64,000 bases of DNA from Georgenia ruanii. GTDB lineage: Bacteria; Actinomycetota; Actinomycetes; Actinomycetales; Actinomycetaceae. Below are positions 51,304 through 59,765 of the stretch, one piece after another. Both the position numbers and the translations under genes were made by a program. Location of the stretch: positions 1 through 64,000 of the forward strand of contig NZ_VUKE01000003.1 of the NCBI RefSeq assembly GCF_009193175.1, read 5' to 3'. Under the pieces are notes generated by a model. The model saw nothing but the letters and a program-made list of their open reading frames with translations, was not told the origin of the DNA and did no database searches. The first letter of the stretch is position 1. Each line of letters opens with the position of its first letter.

Positions 51304-51783
51304 TCAGCGCCTGGTCTCCTTGTTGGCGTGGTAGAGCGCGGTCATGGCGTCGGCCACGAGCCGGGCCCGCTCGGGGCCCAGGACCTCGACGAACACTGAG
51401 CGCTTGATGTCGGCGGCCAGGCACGCGAGCTCGCCGGCGAGCTGCTCGCCGGCGGGGGTCAGCTCGAGGTAGGTGACGCGGCGGTCCTCGGCGCACGCCA
51501 CCCGCGCGGTCAGCTCGCGGGCGGCGAGCTTGTCGGCGACCTTGGTGAAGCCGCCGCTGGTGTACGCGACCGCCCGGGCGAGCGTCGCCATGGGGGCGCG
51601 GCGCTCGGGGTTGCGGTGCAGGTTGAGCAGGGTCTCGACCTCAGCCTCGTTGAGGTTGCAGGCCGTGTTGATCGCGGCGTGCACGCGCCGGTTGGTGGTC
51701 TGGAAGCCCTGGATGACACGGCCCCAGAGGGCGACGGCGGTCGCGTCGTCGGGCGTGGTGGGCCCCGCGGCAGGGGTGGTCAT
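51304..51783 (-). CDS. MarR family transcriptional regulator
   Basis: 159 residues. Winged helix-turn-helix: NLNEAEVETLLNLHRNPERR, MATLARAVAYTSGGFTKVAD, then the wing ARVACAEDRRVTYLELTPAG. ATG51783 has AAGGAG upstream. Divergent from the FAD-dependent dehydrogenase; the 175-bp gap contains an imperfect inverted repeat ACCTT-6-AAGTT at 51814-51829 next to AATATT, a possible operator. It probably controls itself and the divergent gene; the inducer is unknown. Confidence 0.9.
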   Translation of the reverse strand: MTTPAAGPTTPDDATAVALWGRVIQGFQTTNRRVHAAINTACNLNEAEVETLLNLHRNPERRAPMATLARAVAYTSGGFTKVADKLAARELTARVACAEDRRVTYLELTPAGEQLAGELACLAADIKRSVFVEVLGPERARLVADAMTALYHANKETRR

Positions 51784-51958
51784 GGCGGCTGCTCCTTCCG
51801 GAGGAACAATATTACCTTGCCGGGAAGTTGCTTGCGCGTGAGATATATGGTCTGGTGGCAACGGTGGCCGGCACGGCCCCGCGCGCGCCGTCTTCCTGTG
51901 GGGGCCGACCGGGCGTGAGGCGACCTGCCGGGACATTCGCGACACTGAGGAGGAAATC

Positions 51959-53797
51959 GTGGTTGACAGCTCGACGCGGCACCGTGGCTCCATCGGGACC
52001 GTGGCACAGCAGGGCATCCCTGAGGAGGTCGACGTCGCCGTCGTCGGCTCCGGCGGGGCGGGGCTGATGGCGGCGCTCACCGCCGCCAAGCAGGGGGCGC
52101 GCGTGCTCGTCGTGGAGTCCCGGGAGATCGTCGGTGGCGCGACCGGGATCTCGGCGGGTGCCGCGTGGATCCCCGACCACGGCTTCTCCACCAAGCAGCT
52201 CAAGGTGCACGACGACCTGGACAAGGCTCGGCGCTACATGTACGGCCAGGGCCGGGACCAGACCCTCGACCACGACATCATCGAGGCCTTCCTCGAGACG
52301 GGGCCCCACGTCGCCCGCTACATCGAGGAGCACACCGCCTTCGGGTGGATCCCGGCGATCTGGCCGGACTACCGGTCCGACATCGACGGCGCGTCGATCG
52401 GGCGGGCGCTCTTCCCCGGCCCCTTCTCCCCCGAGCGGCTGGGGGAGGCCGCCAGGTTCGTGCGACCGGCCCTGACGACCGGCATGGCGAAGAACCCGCT
52501 CCCGTTCTGGATGCTCAACGGACTGAGCAGCGACGACGTGTGGATGGCCGGACCGGCGCTGGTCGGCGCCCTGCTCGACGCGGGGCTCCGCAACGGCGTC
52601 GACGTCCGGGTCGAGGCGCCCGCGGTCCGGCTCGTCACCGATGAGTCGGGGGTGCGCGGCGTCGTCGTCCAGGCCGACGGCGTGGAGCGGACGGTCCGTG
52701 CCACCAAGGGAGTCCTGCTCACCACCGGCGGCTTCGAGAGCTCGGACGAGCGTGCCACGACCCATCTCGGTGCGCCGTTCGGGGTGCAGGTCTCGCCCCA
52801 GGGCCACGAGGGCATCGCGGTCCAGCTGGGCGAGGAGATCGGTGCCGACCTCGCCGGGATGGAGGACGCGTGGTGGATGCCCGGGGTGCAGCTGCCCGGC
52901 GAGACGCTCGAGGGCCGTCCGCTCGCCCGGGTGTTCCTCGGTGAGCGTGCGCTGCCGCACAGCATCATGGTCAACCGCAAGGGCGAGCGCTTCGCGAACG
53001 AGGCGCTCGCGTACGACCAGTTCGGCGCGATCATGCGCGAGGTCGACCCGGAGACCGGCGAGATGCCGAACGCCGAGGCATGGCTCATCTTCGACCACAG
53101 CTACTGGACGAAGTTCGGGATCTTCGGCGTCACGCCAGGCGGAGAGGTGCCCGACTACCTCCACCGCGCCAGCACGCTGGCGGAGCTGGCGGGCCAGATC
53201 GGGGTCGACGAGGTCGCGCTGCTGCGCACCGTCGACCGGTTCAACCCCGAGGCCGCACGCGGCCGTGACCCGCAGTTCAACCGCGGTGGCACCCTCTTCG
53301 ACCGGTACTTCGGCGCGTTCTACCCCCGGCTGGGCAAGAACTCGCCCGACGCGCGATTCCCCGCCGCCACCGCCAAGGCGCGGACGGTGATCGCCAAGGC
53401 GATCGGGCCGGTCGTGAACAAGGCCGCGGCGGCCACGGCGAAGAAGGCCGACTTCGAGCGGCTGCGCTCCCTCGTCGTCGGGCCGCTCGCCGCGATCATG
53501 CGGCCCGTGCTGAAGAGCCCGCGGTCCAGCGTCCTCGGGCCGGTCGCCACCGCGCCCTACTACGCGCTCAAGGTCGAGGCCAGCGCGCTCGGCACCGTGG
53601 GCGGCCCGAGGACCGACGCCCGAGGGCACGTGCTCGACACCGAGGGGCAGGTCATCCCGGGCCTGTACTCCGCCGGCAACGCCGGCGGCGCACCGACGAA
53701 GGGGTTCTACGGGGGCGCCGGAGGGACGATCTCCCTCGGCCTCGTGTTCGGCTACCTCGCGGGCCAGGAGGCGGCCCGGCGGCAGGCGGGCGCCTGA
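51959..53797 (+). CDS. FAD-dependent dehydrogenase, 3-ketosteroid-Delta1-dehydrogenase-like
   Basis: 612 residues. FAD-binding motif VAVVGSGGAGLMAALTAAKQ, then ESREIVGGATGISAGAAWIP, VLLTTGGFESSDE and the C-terminal VIPGLYSAGNAGGAPTKGFY with GGAGGTISLGLVFGYLAG. This is the fumarate reductase/KstD/KsdD flavoprotein family; the GFYGGAGGTI ending is common in KstD-like enzymes. It probably desaturates a ring ketone or a related substrate. GTG51959 has GAGGAGGA six bases upstream. No other steroid genes are present, so the physiological substrate is open. A hairpin follows the stop. Confidence 0.87.
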   Translation: MVDSSTRHRGSIGTVAQQGIPEEVDVAVVGSGGAGLMAALTAAKQGARVLVVESREIVGGATGISAGAAWIPDHGFSTKQLKVHDDLDKARRYMYGQGRDQTLDHDIIEAFLETGPHVARYIEEHTAFGWIPAIWPDYRSDIDGASIGRALFPGPFSPERLGEAARFVRPALTTGMAKNPLPFWMLNGLSSDDVWMAGPALVGALLDAGLRNGVDVRVEAPAVRLVTDESGVRGVVVQADGVERTVRATKGVLLTTGGFESSDERATTHLGAPFGVQVSPQGHEGIAVQLGEEIGADLAGMEDAWWMPGVQLPGETLEGRPLARVFLGERALPHSIMVNRKGERFANEALAYDQFGAIMREVDPETGEMPNAEAWLIFDHSYWTKFGIFGVTPGGEVPDYLHRASTLAELAGQIGVDEVALLRTVDRFNPEAARGRDPQFNRGGTLFDRYFGAFYPRLGKNSPDARFPAATAKARTVIAKAIGPVVNKAAAATAKKADFERLRSLVVGPLAAIMRPVLKSPRSSVLGPVATAPYYALKVEASALGTVGGPRTDARGHVLDTEGQVIPGLYSAGNAGGAPTKGFYGGAGGTISLGLVFGYLAGQEAARRQAGA

Positions 53798-53817
53798 GCC
53801 CGGCTCGTTGCCGACCT

Positions 53818-53843
53818 CGACCGCCGTCGCAGCACGGCGGTCG
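53818..53843 (+). terminator. Hairpin terminator after the FAD-dehydrogenase gene
   Basis: Perfect 10-bp stem CGACCGCCGT (53818-53827) / ACGGCGGTCG (53834-53843) with a 6-base loop, 20 bases past the stop codon. Confidence 0.75.
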
Positions 53844-54016
53844 GGGTCGCCCCGGCAACGGCAGCCGTCGTGGCGGGTGCTGACGGTGCCGACCGCGACG
53901 TCGGATGAACCGTCGACCCCGCGACGCCACCGGTGCCTCCCGCGCGCACCGGACGGACGAGGTCAGCACGGAAGCGTCGGCGAGGCGTGTGACGGAGGTC
54001 CCACACACTGGCTCAA

Positions 54017-54067
54017 CCACTACATATGGTGGTGGTGTCAGCAGAAGCACCCCACATCTTGTGGTGA
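54017..54067 (+). promoter_or_regulatory. Tandem NrdR-box-like operators of nrdJ
   Basis: CCACTACATATGGTGG at 54017-54032 and CCACATCTTGTGGTG near 54052-54066 both resemble the NrdR box (ACAC-N8-GTGT type palindromes found in pairs before ribonucleotide reductase genes). The centres lie about 33-35 bp apart, close to three helical turns. The nrdR gene itself is not in this window. Confidence 0.5.
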
Positions 54068-54141
54068 CACGGCGTCAGAACAGGCGGACAATGGGAACGA
54101 AGACGCCCATTTCGGGTCCTGGGCGACGCGAAGGAGACGAC

Positions 54142-56958
54142 ATGTCCGTGACCCCCGCCCCCAAGGGATCGGCCCGCACCTCCCGCCGGAGGGGCCTGAC
54201 GATCCCGCGCGTGTTCTCGACGGCCGGCACGCACCCGTACGACCAGGTCGCGTGGGAGCGCCGGGACATCGTCCAGACCAACTGGAAGACCGGCGAGACG
54301 ATCTTCGAGCAGCACGGCACCGAGTTCCCCGCGTCCTGGTCGGTCAACGCCTCGACCATCGTGGCGACGAAGTACTTCCGCGGCGCCGTCGGCTCCCCCG
54401 AGCGCGAGCACAGCCTGCGCCAGATCATCGACCGCGTCGTCGGCGCCTACACCGCCGCCGGCCGCGAGCACGGCTACTTCGCCACCGCCGACGACGCCGC
54501 CGTCTTCGCCGACGAGCTCGCCTGGCTGCTGCTGCACCAGGTCTTCGCGTTCAACTCGCCGGTGTGGTTCAACGTCGGCACGCCCGCGCCCCAGCAGGTC
54601 AGCGCCTGCTTCATCCTCTCCGTCGACGACACCATGGAGTCGATCCTCAACTGGTACCGCGAGGAGGGGATGATCTTCAAGGGCGGCTCCGGGGCCGGCC
54701 TGAACCTCTCGCGCATCCGCTCCTCCAGGGAGCTGCTCTCCTCCGGCGGCAACGCCTCCGGCCCGGTCTCGTTCATGCGCGGGGCGGACGCCTCGGCCGG
54801 CACCATCAAGTCCGGCGGCGCCACCCGGCGCGCGGCGAAGATGGTCGTCCTCGACGTCGACCACCCCGACATCGAGGAGTTCGTCGAGACCAAGGCGCGC
54901 GAGGAGGACAAGATCCGCGCGCTGCGGGCGGCCGGGTTCGACATGGACCTCGGGGGCCGGGACATCACCTCGGTGCAGTACCAGAACGCCAACAACTCCG
55001 TGCGCGTGTCCGACGAGTTCATGCGCGCCGTCGAGACCGGCGGCACGTTCGACCTCCGGGCCCGCCAGGACGGCCACGTCGTCGAGACCGTCGACGCCAG
55101 GGCGCTGTTCCGCACGATCGCCCAGGCCGCCTGGGAGTGCGCCGACCCCGGCCTCCAGTACGACGACACCATCAACGCCTGGCACACCTCGCCCGAGGCG
55201 GGCCGCATCACCGCCTCCAACCCGTGCAGCGAGTACATGCACCTGGACAACTCCTCGTGCAACCTCTCCTCGATCAACCTCCTGACGTTCCTGCGCGAGG
55301 ACGACACCTTCGACGTCGAGCGGTTCACCGCCGCCGTCGAGCTGATCATCACCGCGATGGACATCTCCATCGGCTTCGCCGACTTCCCCACCGACGCCAT
55401 CGCCGCGACCACCCGCGCCTACCGCCAGCTCGGCCTCGGCTACGCCAACCTCGGCGCCCTCCTCATGGCCACCGGCCACGGCTACGACTCCGACGGCGGG
55501 CGCGCCCTCGCCGCCGCGATCACCTCGCTCATGACGGCGGCGGCGTACCGCCGCTCCGCCGAGCTCGCCGCGGCCCTGGGCCCCTACGACGGGTACGCCC
55601 GCGACGCCGCCGCCCACCAGCGGGTGGTCCGCAAGCACGCCGCCGCCAACGACGACCTGCGCACGGTCAACGCCATGGACGCCGCCGTCCACGACGCCGC
55701 CACCGCCGAGTGGCAGCGCGGGCTGCGGCTGGGCGGCGAGGCCGGCTGGCGCAACGCCCAGGTCTCCCTGCTCGCCCCCACCGGGACCATCGGCTTCATG
55801 ATGGACTGCGACACCACCGGCATCGAGCCCGACTTCTCGCTGGTGAAGTTCAAGAAGCTCGTCGGCGGCGGGTCGCTGCAGATCGTCAACCAGACGGTGC
55901 CCCGCGCCCTGCGCCGCCTGGGCTACCCGGCGGAGACGGTCGAGGCGATCGTCGAGCACGTCGCCGGCCACGGCCACGTCGTCGACGCCCCCGGCCTGCG
56001 GCCCGAGCACTACGAAGTCTTCGACACCGCCATGGGCCGGCGCGCGATCGCGCCGATGGGTCACGTGACGATGATGGCCGCCGTCCAGCCGTTCCTCTCC
56101 GGCGCCATCTCCAAGACCGTCAACCTCCCCGAGGCCGCCACCGTGGAGGACATCGAGCGGGTCTACTTCGACGGCTGGAAGCTCGGCCTCAAGGCCCTGG
56201 CGGTCTACCGCGACAACTGCAAGGTGGGCCAGCCGCTCTCCCACGGCAAGGCGACGACGGCGGAGACGGTCGCCGAGCCGGGGCCCGGCGAGCCGCCGCG
56301 CGCCGTGCGCCGCCGGCTGCCCAAGTCCCGGCCCTCCGTGACGACCTCGTTCCGGGTCGGCGGGGCCGAGGGGTACATGACGGCCGGGTCCTACCCCGAC
56401 GACGGCCTCGGCGAGGTCTTCCTCAAGCTCGGCAAGCAGGGCTCGACCCTGGCCGGGGTCATGGACGCCTTCTCCATCGCCGTCTCGATCGGCCTGCAGC
56501 ACGGCGTGCCGCTGGAGGTGTTCGTCCAGAAGTTCACCAACCTGCGCTTCGAGCCGGCCGGCATGACGGACGACCCGGACATCCGGATGGCGCAGTCGAT
56601 CGTCGACTACATCTTCCGCCGCCTCGCCCTGGACTACCTGCCCTACGAGACCCGGGCGAGCATGAACGTCCACACCACCGCCGAGCGCAAGCGCTACGCC
56701 GAGACCGGCTCCTACGCCGAGACCGGCTCCTACGAGGAGGCCGCCGAGGACGTCGCGGCGGAGCTGGAGACCTTCAACCAGACCGCCGGGGACGAGCCGC
56801 GGCTGCCGTCGCGGGCGCACTCGACCGCCGAGCTGCTCGAGCTGCAGCAGGGCCACGCGGCCGACGCGCCGCTGTGCCTGGCGTGCGGGACGAAGATGCG
56901 CCCCGCGGGCAGCTGCTACGTGTGCGAGAACTGCGGGTCGACGTCGGGCTGCAGCTGA
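54142..56958 (+). CDS. nrdJ: Adenosylcobalamin-dependent ribonucleoside-diphosphate reductase
   Basis: Class II ribonucleotide reductase of 938 residues, which makes deoxyribonucleotides without oxygen using adenosylcobalamin. Catalytic residues fit the T. maritima pattern: Cys156 in QVSACFILSVDD, thiyl Cys362 in NPCSE and Cys373 in NSSCNLSS (same 11-residue spacing), plus ANNSVRVSDEFM and LLAPTGTIGFMMDCD. The C-terminal tail has redox/zinc cysteines (CLACGTKM and CYVCENCGSTSGCS). A seven-residue-type duplication YAETGSYAETGS lies near residue 853. ATG54142 has AAGGAG five bases upstream. Probably controlled by NrdR. It depends on the cobalamin import and adenosylation genes just upstream. 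Confidence 0.96.
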   Translation: MSVTPAPKGSARTSRRRGLTIPRVFSTAGTHPYDQVAWERRDIVQTNWKTGETIFEQHGTEFPASWSVNASTIVATKYFRGAVGSPEREHSLRQIIDRVVGAYTAAGREHGYFATADDAAVFADELAWLLLHQVFAFNSPVWFNVGTPAPQQVSACFILSVDDTMESILNWYREEGMIFKGGSGAGLNLSRIRSSRELLSSGGNASGPVSFMRGADASAGTIKSGGATRRAAKMVVLDVDHPDIEEFVETKAREEDKIRALRAAGFDMDLGGRDITSVQYQNANNSVRVSDEFMRAVETGGTFDLRARQDGHVVETVDARALFRTIAQAAWECADPGLQYDDTINAWHTSPEAGRITASNPCSEYMHLDNSSCNLSSINLLTFLREDDTFDVERFTAAVELIITAMDISIGFADFPTDAIAATTRAYRQLGLGYANLGALLMATGHGYDSDGGRALAAAITSLMTAAAYRRSAELAAALGPYDGYARDAAAHQRVVRKHAAANDDLRTVNAMDAAVHDAATAEWQRGLRLGGEAGWRNAQVSLLAPTGTIGFMMDCDTTGIEPDFSLVKFKKLVGGGSLQIVNQTVPRALRRLGYPAETVEAIVEHVAGHGHVVDAPGLRPEHYEVFDTAMGRRAIAPMGHVTMMAAVQPFLSGAISKTVNLPEAATVEDIERVYFDGWKLGLKALAVYRDNCKVGQPLSHGKATTAETVAEPGPGEPPRAVRRRLPKSRPSVTTSFRVGGAEGYMTAGSYPDDGLGEVFLKLGKQGSTLAGVMDAFSIAVSIGLQHGVPLEVFVQKFTNLRFEPAGMTDDPDIRMAQSIVDYIFRRLALDYLPYETRASMNVHTTAERKRYAETGSYAETGSYEEAAEDVAAELETFNQTAGDEPRLPSRAHSTAELLELQQGHAADAPLCLACGTKMRPAGSCYVCENCGSTSGCS

Positions 56959-57072
56959 CCCGCCCCGCGACCAGGATGCCCTGCTGGCCGCAGCCGGATC
57001 GGCACCCTGGCCGCGGCCGGAACGGCGTTCGGGCTGCCGCCACGCTGGCACGGTCGTCGCTGACGGGCCGGC

Positions 57073-57112
57073 ACCTGACAGGTCGGTCAGGTTTATCAGG
57101 TTGCCCCCAGGT
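57073..57112. repeat. Cluster of CAGGT elements before the His-rich gene
   Basis: ACCTG-A-CAGGT forms a perfect palindrome at 57073-57083. CAGGT then recurs at 57079, 57088 and 57097 (exact 9-bp steps) and again at 57108. CCTGAC (57074-57079) and GTCAGG (57086-57091) also form an inverted repeat. Located 84-123 bp upstream of the small secreted protein start; a regulator-binding region is likely. Confidence 0.5.
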
Positions 57113-57195
57113 CTTCACAGCGTGCTTCCAGTAACCGCTCGCAGCGTGAGGATCGCCAGAAGCAGTACCCGAAGCAGATCAGTGAGGGATCTGAT

Positions 57196-57435
57196 ATGCG
57201 TCGCAAGATTCTCAGTGCGCTGGCAGCGGTGATCCTCGGTGGGACCATCCTCGGTGGCGCGGGCACCGCCTTCGCCTCGACCACGGCCACCGGGCCGTAC
57301 GGGGGCACCCACCACAACGTGCGTCACCACGTCAGGCACGTCCGGCACCACGCCCGGCAACACGCCCGGCACGTGCGGCACAATGTCCGGCACCACGTGC
57401 GGCACGTCCGGCACCACACGATGCACCGCATGTAG
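57196..57435 (+). CDS. Small secreted histidine/arginine-rich protein
   Basis: 79 residues. Signal peptide 1-27 with cleavage after AFA (MRRKILSALAAVILGGTILG then GAGTAFA). The mature 52 residues contain 16 His and 10 Arg and no Asp or Glu. They are built of HHVRHVR-type units; the 13-residue block HNVRHHVRHVRHH occurs twice (residues 40-52 and 62-74). I know no named family with this pattern. Metal binding (Zn, Cu, Ni), an acid-switched cationic peptide, or wall/polyanion binding are possible; all are inference. ATG57196 has GAGGGA six bases upstream. It stands alone, with its own upstream repeat cluster and a strong terminator downstream. Confidence 0.85.
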   Translation: MRRKILSALAAVILGGTILGGAGTAFASTTATGPYGGTHHNVRHHVRHVRHHARQHARHVRHNVRHHVRHVRHHTMHRM

Positions 57436-57532
57436 CGAGGGCACGCACAGGGCGCACCCGGCCGGTCAGCGTCGACCGCCGCGACGGCTGCCGGGCCGGC
57501 ACCGCCACCACCGGGTGACGGACCAGCGCAAC

Positions 57533-57562
57533 GAGGGCGGCCGGGGACTCCCGGCCGCCCTC
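57533..57562. terminator. Strong bidirectional hairpin terminator
   Basis: Perfect 13-bp stem GAGGGCGGCCGGG (57533-57545) / CCCGGCCGCCCTC (57550-57562), loop GACT. It lies between the convergent His/Arg-rich and PIG-L genes, 98 and 20 bases from their stops. Confidence 0.85.
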
Positions 57563-57581
57563 CGCCGCGTCCGGGCGGCCA

Positions 57582-58475
57582 TCAGCCCGGGACGGCGGCG
57601 GTGTGCAGGTACGACGTCAGGTGCCGGTCCGAGGTCAGCATCGCGAAGGACCAGGGCGTGCTGCGGTATCCGATCGCGTCGAGCCCGGCCGCGGGGTCGG
57701 CGCGCGCGTACGCAGCCGCGGCGGCGCGCACCGCCCGGACGTCGGCGCGCGTCAGCGCCTGGAAGCGCCGCAGGTCCCGCCGCGGGATCACGAGCCTCTC
57801 GAACGGCCGCACCCAGAACAGCGCGTCGTGGACGAGCCCCGCGTCGGCCAGGTCCTTCAGGACCCGCCCGTTCGCGCGGTGCAGGACGTTGGGATCGGCG
57901 GCGTAGGAGTGCGCCACATGGGTCACCGACCGCCCGGCCCGCGCCTCGGTCCGCTCCAGATCCAGCGCCGTCGCCCGCATCTCGGCGAGGTTGTCGGCCG
58001 GGCCGGGGCTGAGGTCGGGGAGGACGACGACGTGACCGGCCTCGACGCCGAGGGCGCGCATGGCGGCGCGGAACTCCTCGACGCGCCGCGCCCCGATCTC
58101 CGCGATCGTCATCCCGGCGAGGGACGGACCCGGCCAGAGCGCTCCCACCCCGCGACCCTCCGAGACGAGGACGACGTAGACGTTCCCGGGACCCTTCTGG
58201 GCCAGGGCCGCGCGGATGGCGCTGCCGCCGAGGAGGACCTCGTCGTCGGGGTGCTCGGGGTAGAAGACGACGACGTCGCCGGCGAAGCGGGGGTTCTCGG
58301 CCAGGGGCGGGTCGCTCAGGACGGCGGGCACGACGAGCGCCAGGACGGCGATCGCCGCGAGGGCGCGCACCACGCGACCGCCCAGGGCGCCTCCCGACCC
58401 GGGCCGGGACAGGCCCCAGACGTCGCCCGGCGGGCCGGAGCGGTGGGGCCGGGTCGCCGGTGCCGCGCGCACCAC
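57582..58475 (-). CDS. Membrane-anchored PIG-L family deacetylase
   Basis: 297 residues. An N-terminal hydrophobic helix (VVRALAAIAVLALVVPAVL) suggests a signal anchor or signal peptide. The catalytic zinc motif is YPEHPDDEVLLGGSAI (His-Pro-Asp-Asp-Glu) and the second zinc histidine is in VTHVAHSYAADPNV. PIG-L enzymes remove acetyl groups from N-acetylglucosamine-type sugars. An extracytoplasmic position would point to a cell-surface glycan rather than mycothiol synthesis. GTG58475 is chosen; a second GTG is adjacent and another sits just before the hydrophobic helix. Divergent from the esterase operon. Confidence 0.87.
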   Translation of the reverse strand: MVRAAPATRPHRSGPPGDVWGLSRPGSGGALGGRVVRALAAIAVLALVVPAVLSDPPLAENPRFAGDVVVFYPEHPDDEVLLGGSAIRAALAQKGPGNVYVVLVSEGRGVGALWPGPSLAGMTIAEIGARRVEEFRAAMRALGVEAGHVVVLPDLSPGPADNLAEMRATALDLERTEARAGRSVTHVAHSYAADPNVLHRANGRVLKDLADAGLVHDALFWVRPFERLVIPRRDLRRFQALTRADVRAVRAAAAAYARADPAAGLDAIGYRSTPWSFAMLTSDRHLTSYLHTAAVPG

Positions 58476-58622
58476 GTCAGCGCCCCCCGCGTCGGCACGG
58501 CGGGGCCGAGGGCTGGTGACACCGGAGGGTCACAGGGACAAGGATGGACCTCAGCACCCGTGGAGCGGGAGCCCTCAGCCCGCGCTCAGGTGCGTCCCAG
58601 GTCCGTGTGACTCAATGGAGAG

Positions 58623-59765
58623 ATGCGAGTGGGACTCACGCCGTCGAGCGCGGTCGCACCGCACGAGCTGCTGGCCCGCCTCGCACACCAGCACGGGCTC
58701 CTGACCTCGCCGCTGGTCGGCACCGCCCTGGCCGTGGTCGGTGCGGTGCTGGCGCTGCTGCTCCTGCGCCGGGTGCGCCGCGCGGGCGGGCCCGCCGGCA
58801 TGGGCCGGGGCCGCTTCGTCTTCCGCACGGTGTCCGTCCTGGGCGTGGTCGCGCTGGCCACCGGTGCCTACGTCAACGCCTACTCCGGATACTTCCCCAC
58901 CCCCGGCGCGCTGGCGCAGGCGGCCGGGCTCTCCGGGGTCGCCGCCGCCGGGCCGGGCGGTCCGACGCCCACCGCGGACCCCGGCCAGCTCACCACCGTC
59001 CGCGTCGCCGCCCCCGCCCTGGGCGTCACCGACGGCACGACGTACGTCTACACGCCCGCCGGCTACGCGACCTCGCCCACCCGCCATTACCCGGTCATCT
59101 ACCTCATCCCGGGCTCGCCGGGCACGCCGAGCGACTGGTTCCGGACCGGGCGGGTGGACCAGGTCATGGAGTCGCTCGTGCAGGCCCATGCCATGCCGCC
59201 CGCGATCGTCGTGGCGATGAACACCTGCGGCGGGATCACCGGCGACACCGAGAGCCTCGACGTCGTCCGCGGCCCGCAGGTCGAGAGCTACTACACCCGC
59301 GTGGTCCTGCCCTACGTCGACGCGCACTACCGGACCCTTCCCGACCGGGCTCACCGGGTCATCGGCGGGATGTCCTCGGGCGGCTTCGCCGCGCTCAACG
59401 TCGGGCTGCACCACCTCGACCTGTACGGGACCATCCTCGGGTTCGAGCCCTACGGCGACCCCGGGCCGGCCAACCTGCGGCACCTGCTCGGCGGCGACGT
59501 CGCCCGGTTCCGGGCCAACTCGCCGCGCCACTACATCCCCACGATGGCCTTTCCCGAGCCCGTCGGCGTCTTCCTCGACGTCGGCGCCGACACCGGGCAC
59601 GACGTGGCCCGCGTGCGGACCCTGGCCGCCGAGCTGACCGCCCGGGGCCAGCAGGTGCAGCTGCGGGTCGAGCCGGGCCAGCACCACACCTGGACCGAGA
59701 CGGTCGCCGGCCTGCCGTACGCGCTGGCCTTCGCCGGCTCCCGCCTCTCCGGCGCGCCCGGGTGA
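58623..59765 (+). CDS. Membrane-anchored alpha/beta-hydrolase esterase
   Basis: 380 residues. Two hydrophobic segments near the N-terminus (LVGTALAVVGAVLALLLL and TVSVLGVVALATGAYVNAY) hold an extracytoplasmic esterase-D-type domain. Nucleophile elbow GMSSGG (Ser251), catalytic His in GQHHTWTE, N-terminal strand VYTPAGYATSPTRHYPVIYL. It resembles actinobacterial putative esterases next to MprF-like genes. ATG58623 has GGAG just upstream. Its stop overlaps the DUF2156 gene (GTGA). Possible role: hydrolase of aminoacylated lipids made by the next gene product, by analogy with known synthase/hydrolase pairs. Confidence 0.85.
   Translation: MRVGLTPSSAVAPHELLARLAHQHGLLTSPLVGTALAVVGAVLALLLLRRVRRAGGPAGMGRGRFVFRTVSVLGVVALATGAYVNAYSGYFPTPGALAQAAGLSGVAAAGPGGPTPTADPGQLTTVRVAAPALGVTDGTTYVYTPAGYATSPTRHYPVIYLIPGSPGTPSDWFRTGRVDQVMESLVQAHAMPPAIVVAMNTCGGITGDTESLDVVRGPQVESYYTRVVLPYVDAHYRTLPDRAHRVIGGMSSGGFAALNVGLHHLDLYGTILGFEPYGDPGPANLRHLLGGDVARFRANSPRHYIPTMAFPEPVGVFLDVGADTGHDVARVRTLAAELTARGQQVQLRVEPGQHHTWTETVAGLPYALAFAGSRLSGAPG

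Larger units (their letters stand above)
53798..54141. other. Gap before nrdJ: terminator and promoter with NrdR-like boxes
   Basis: No gene. It holds the hairpin at 53818-53843 and, closer to nrdJ, two NrdR-box-like palindromes at 54017-54067. The middle part (53844-54010) shows nothing further that I can support. Confidence 0.6.
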
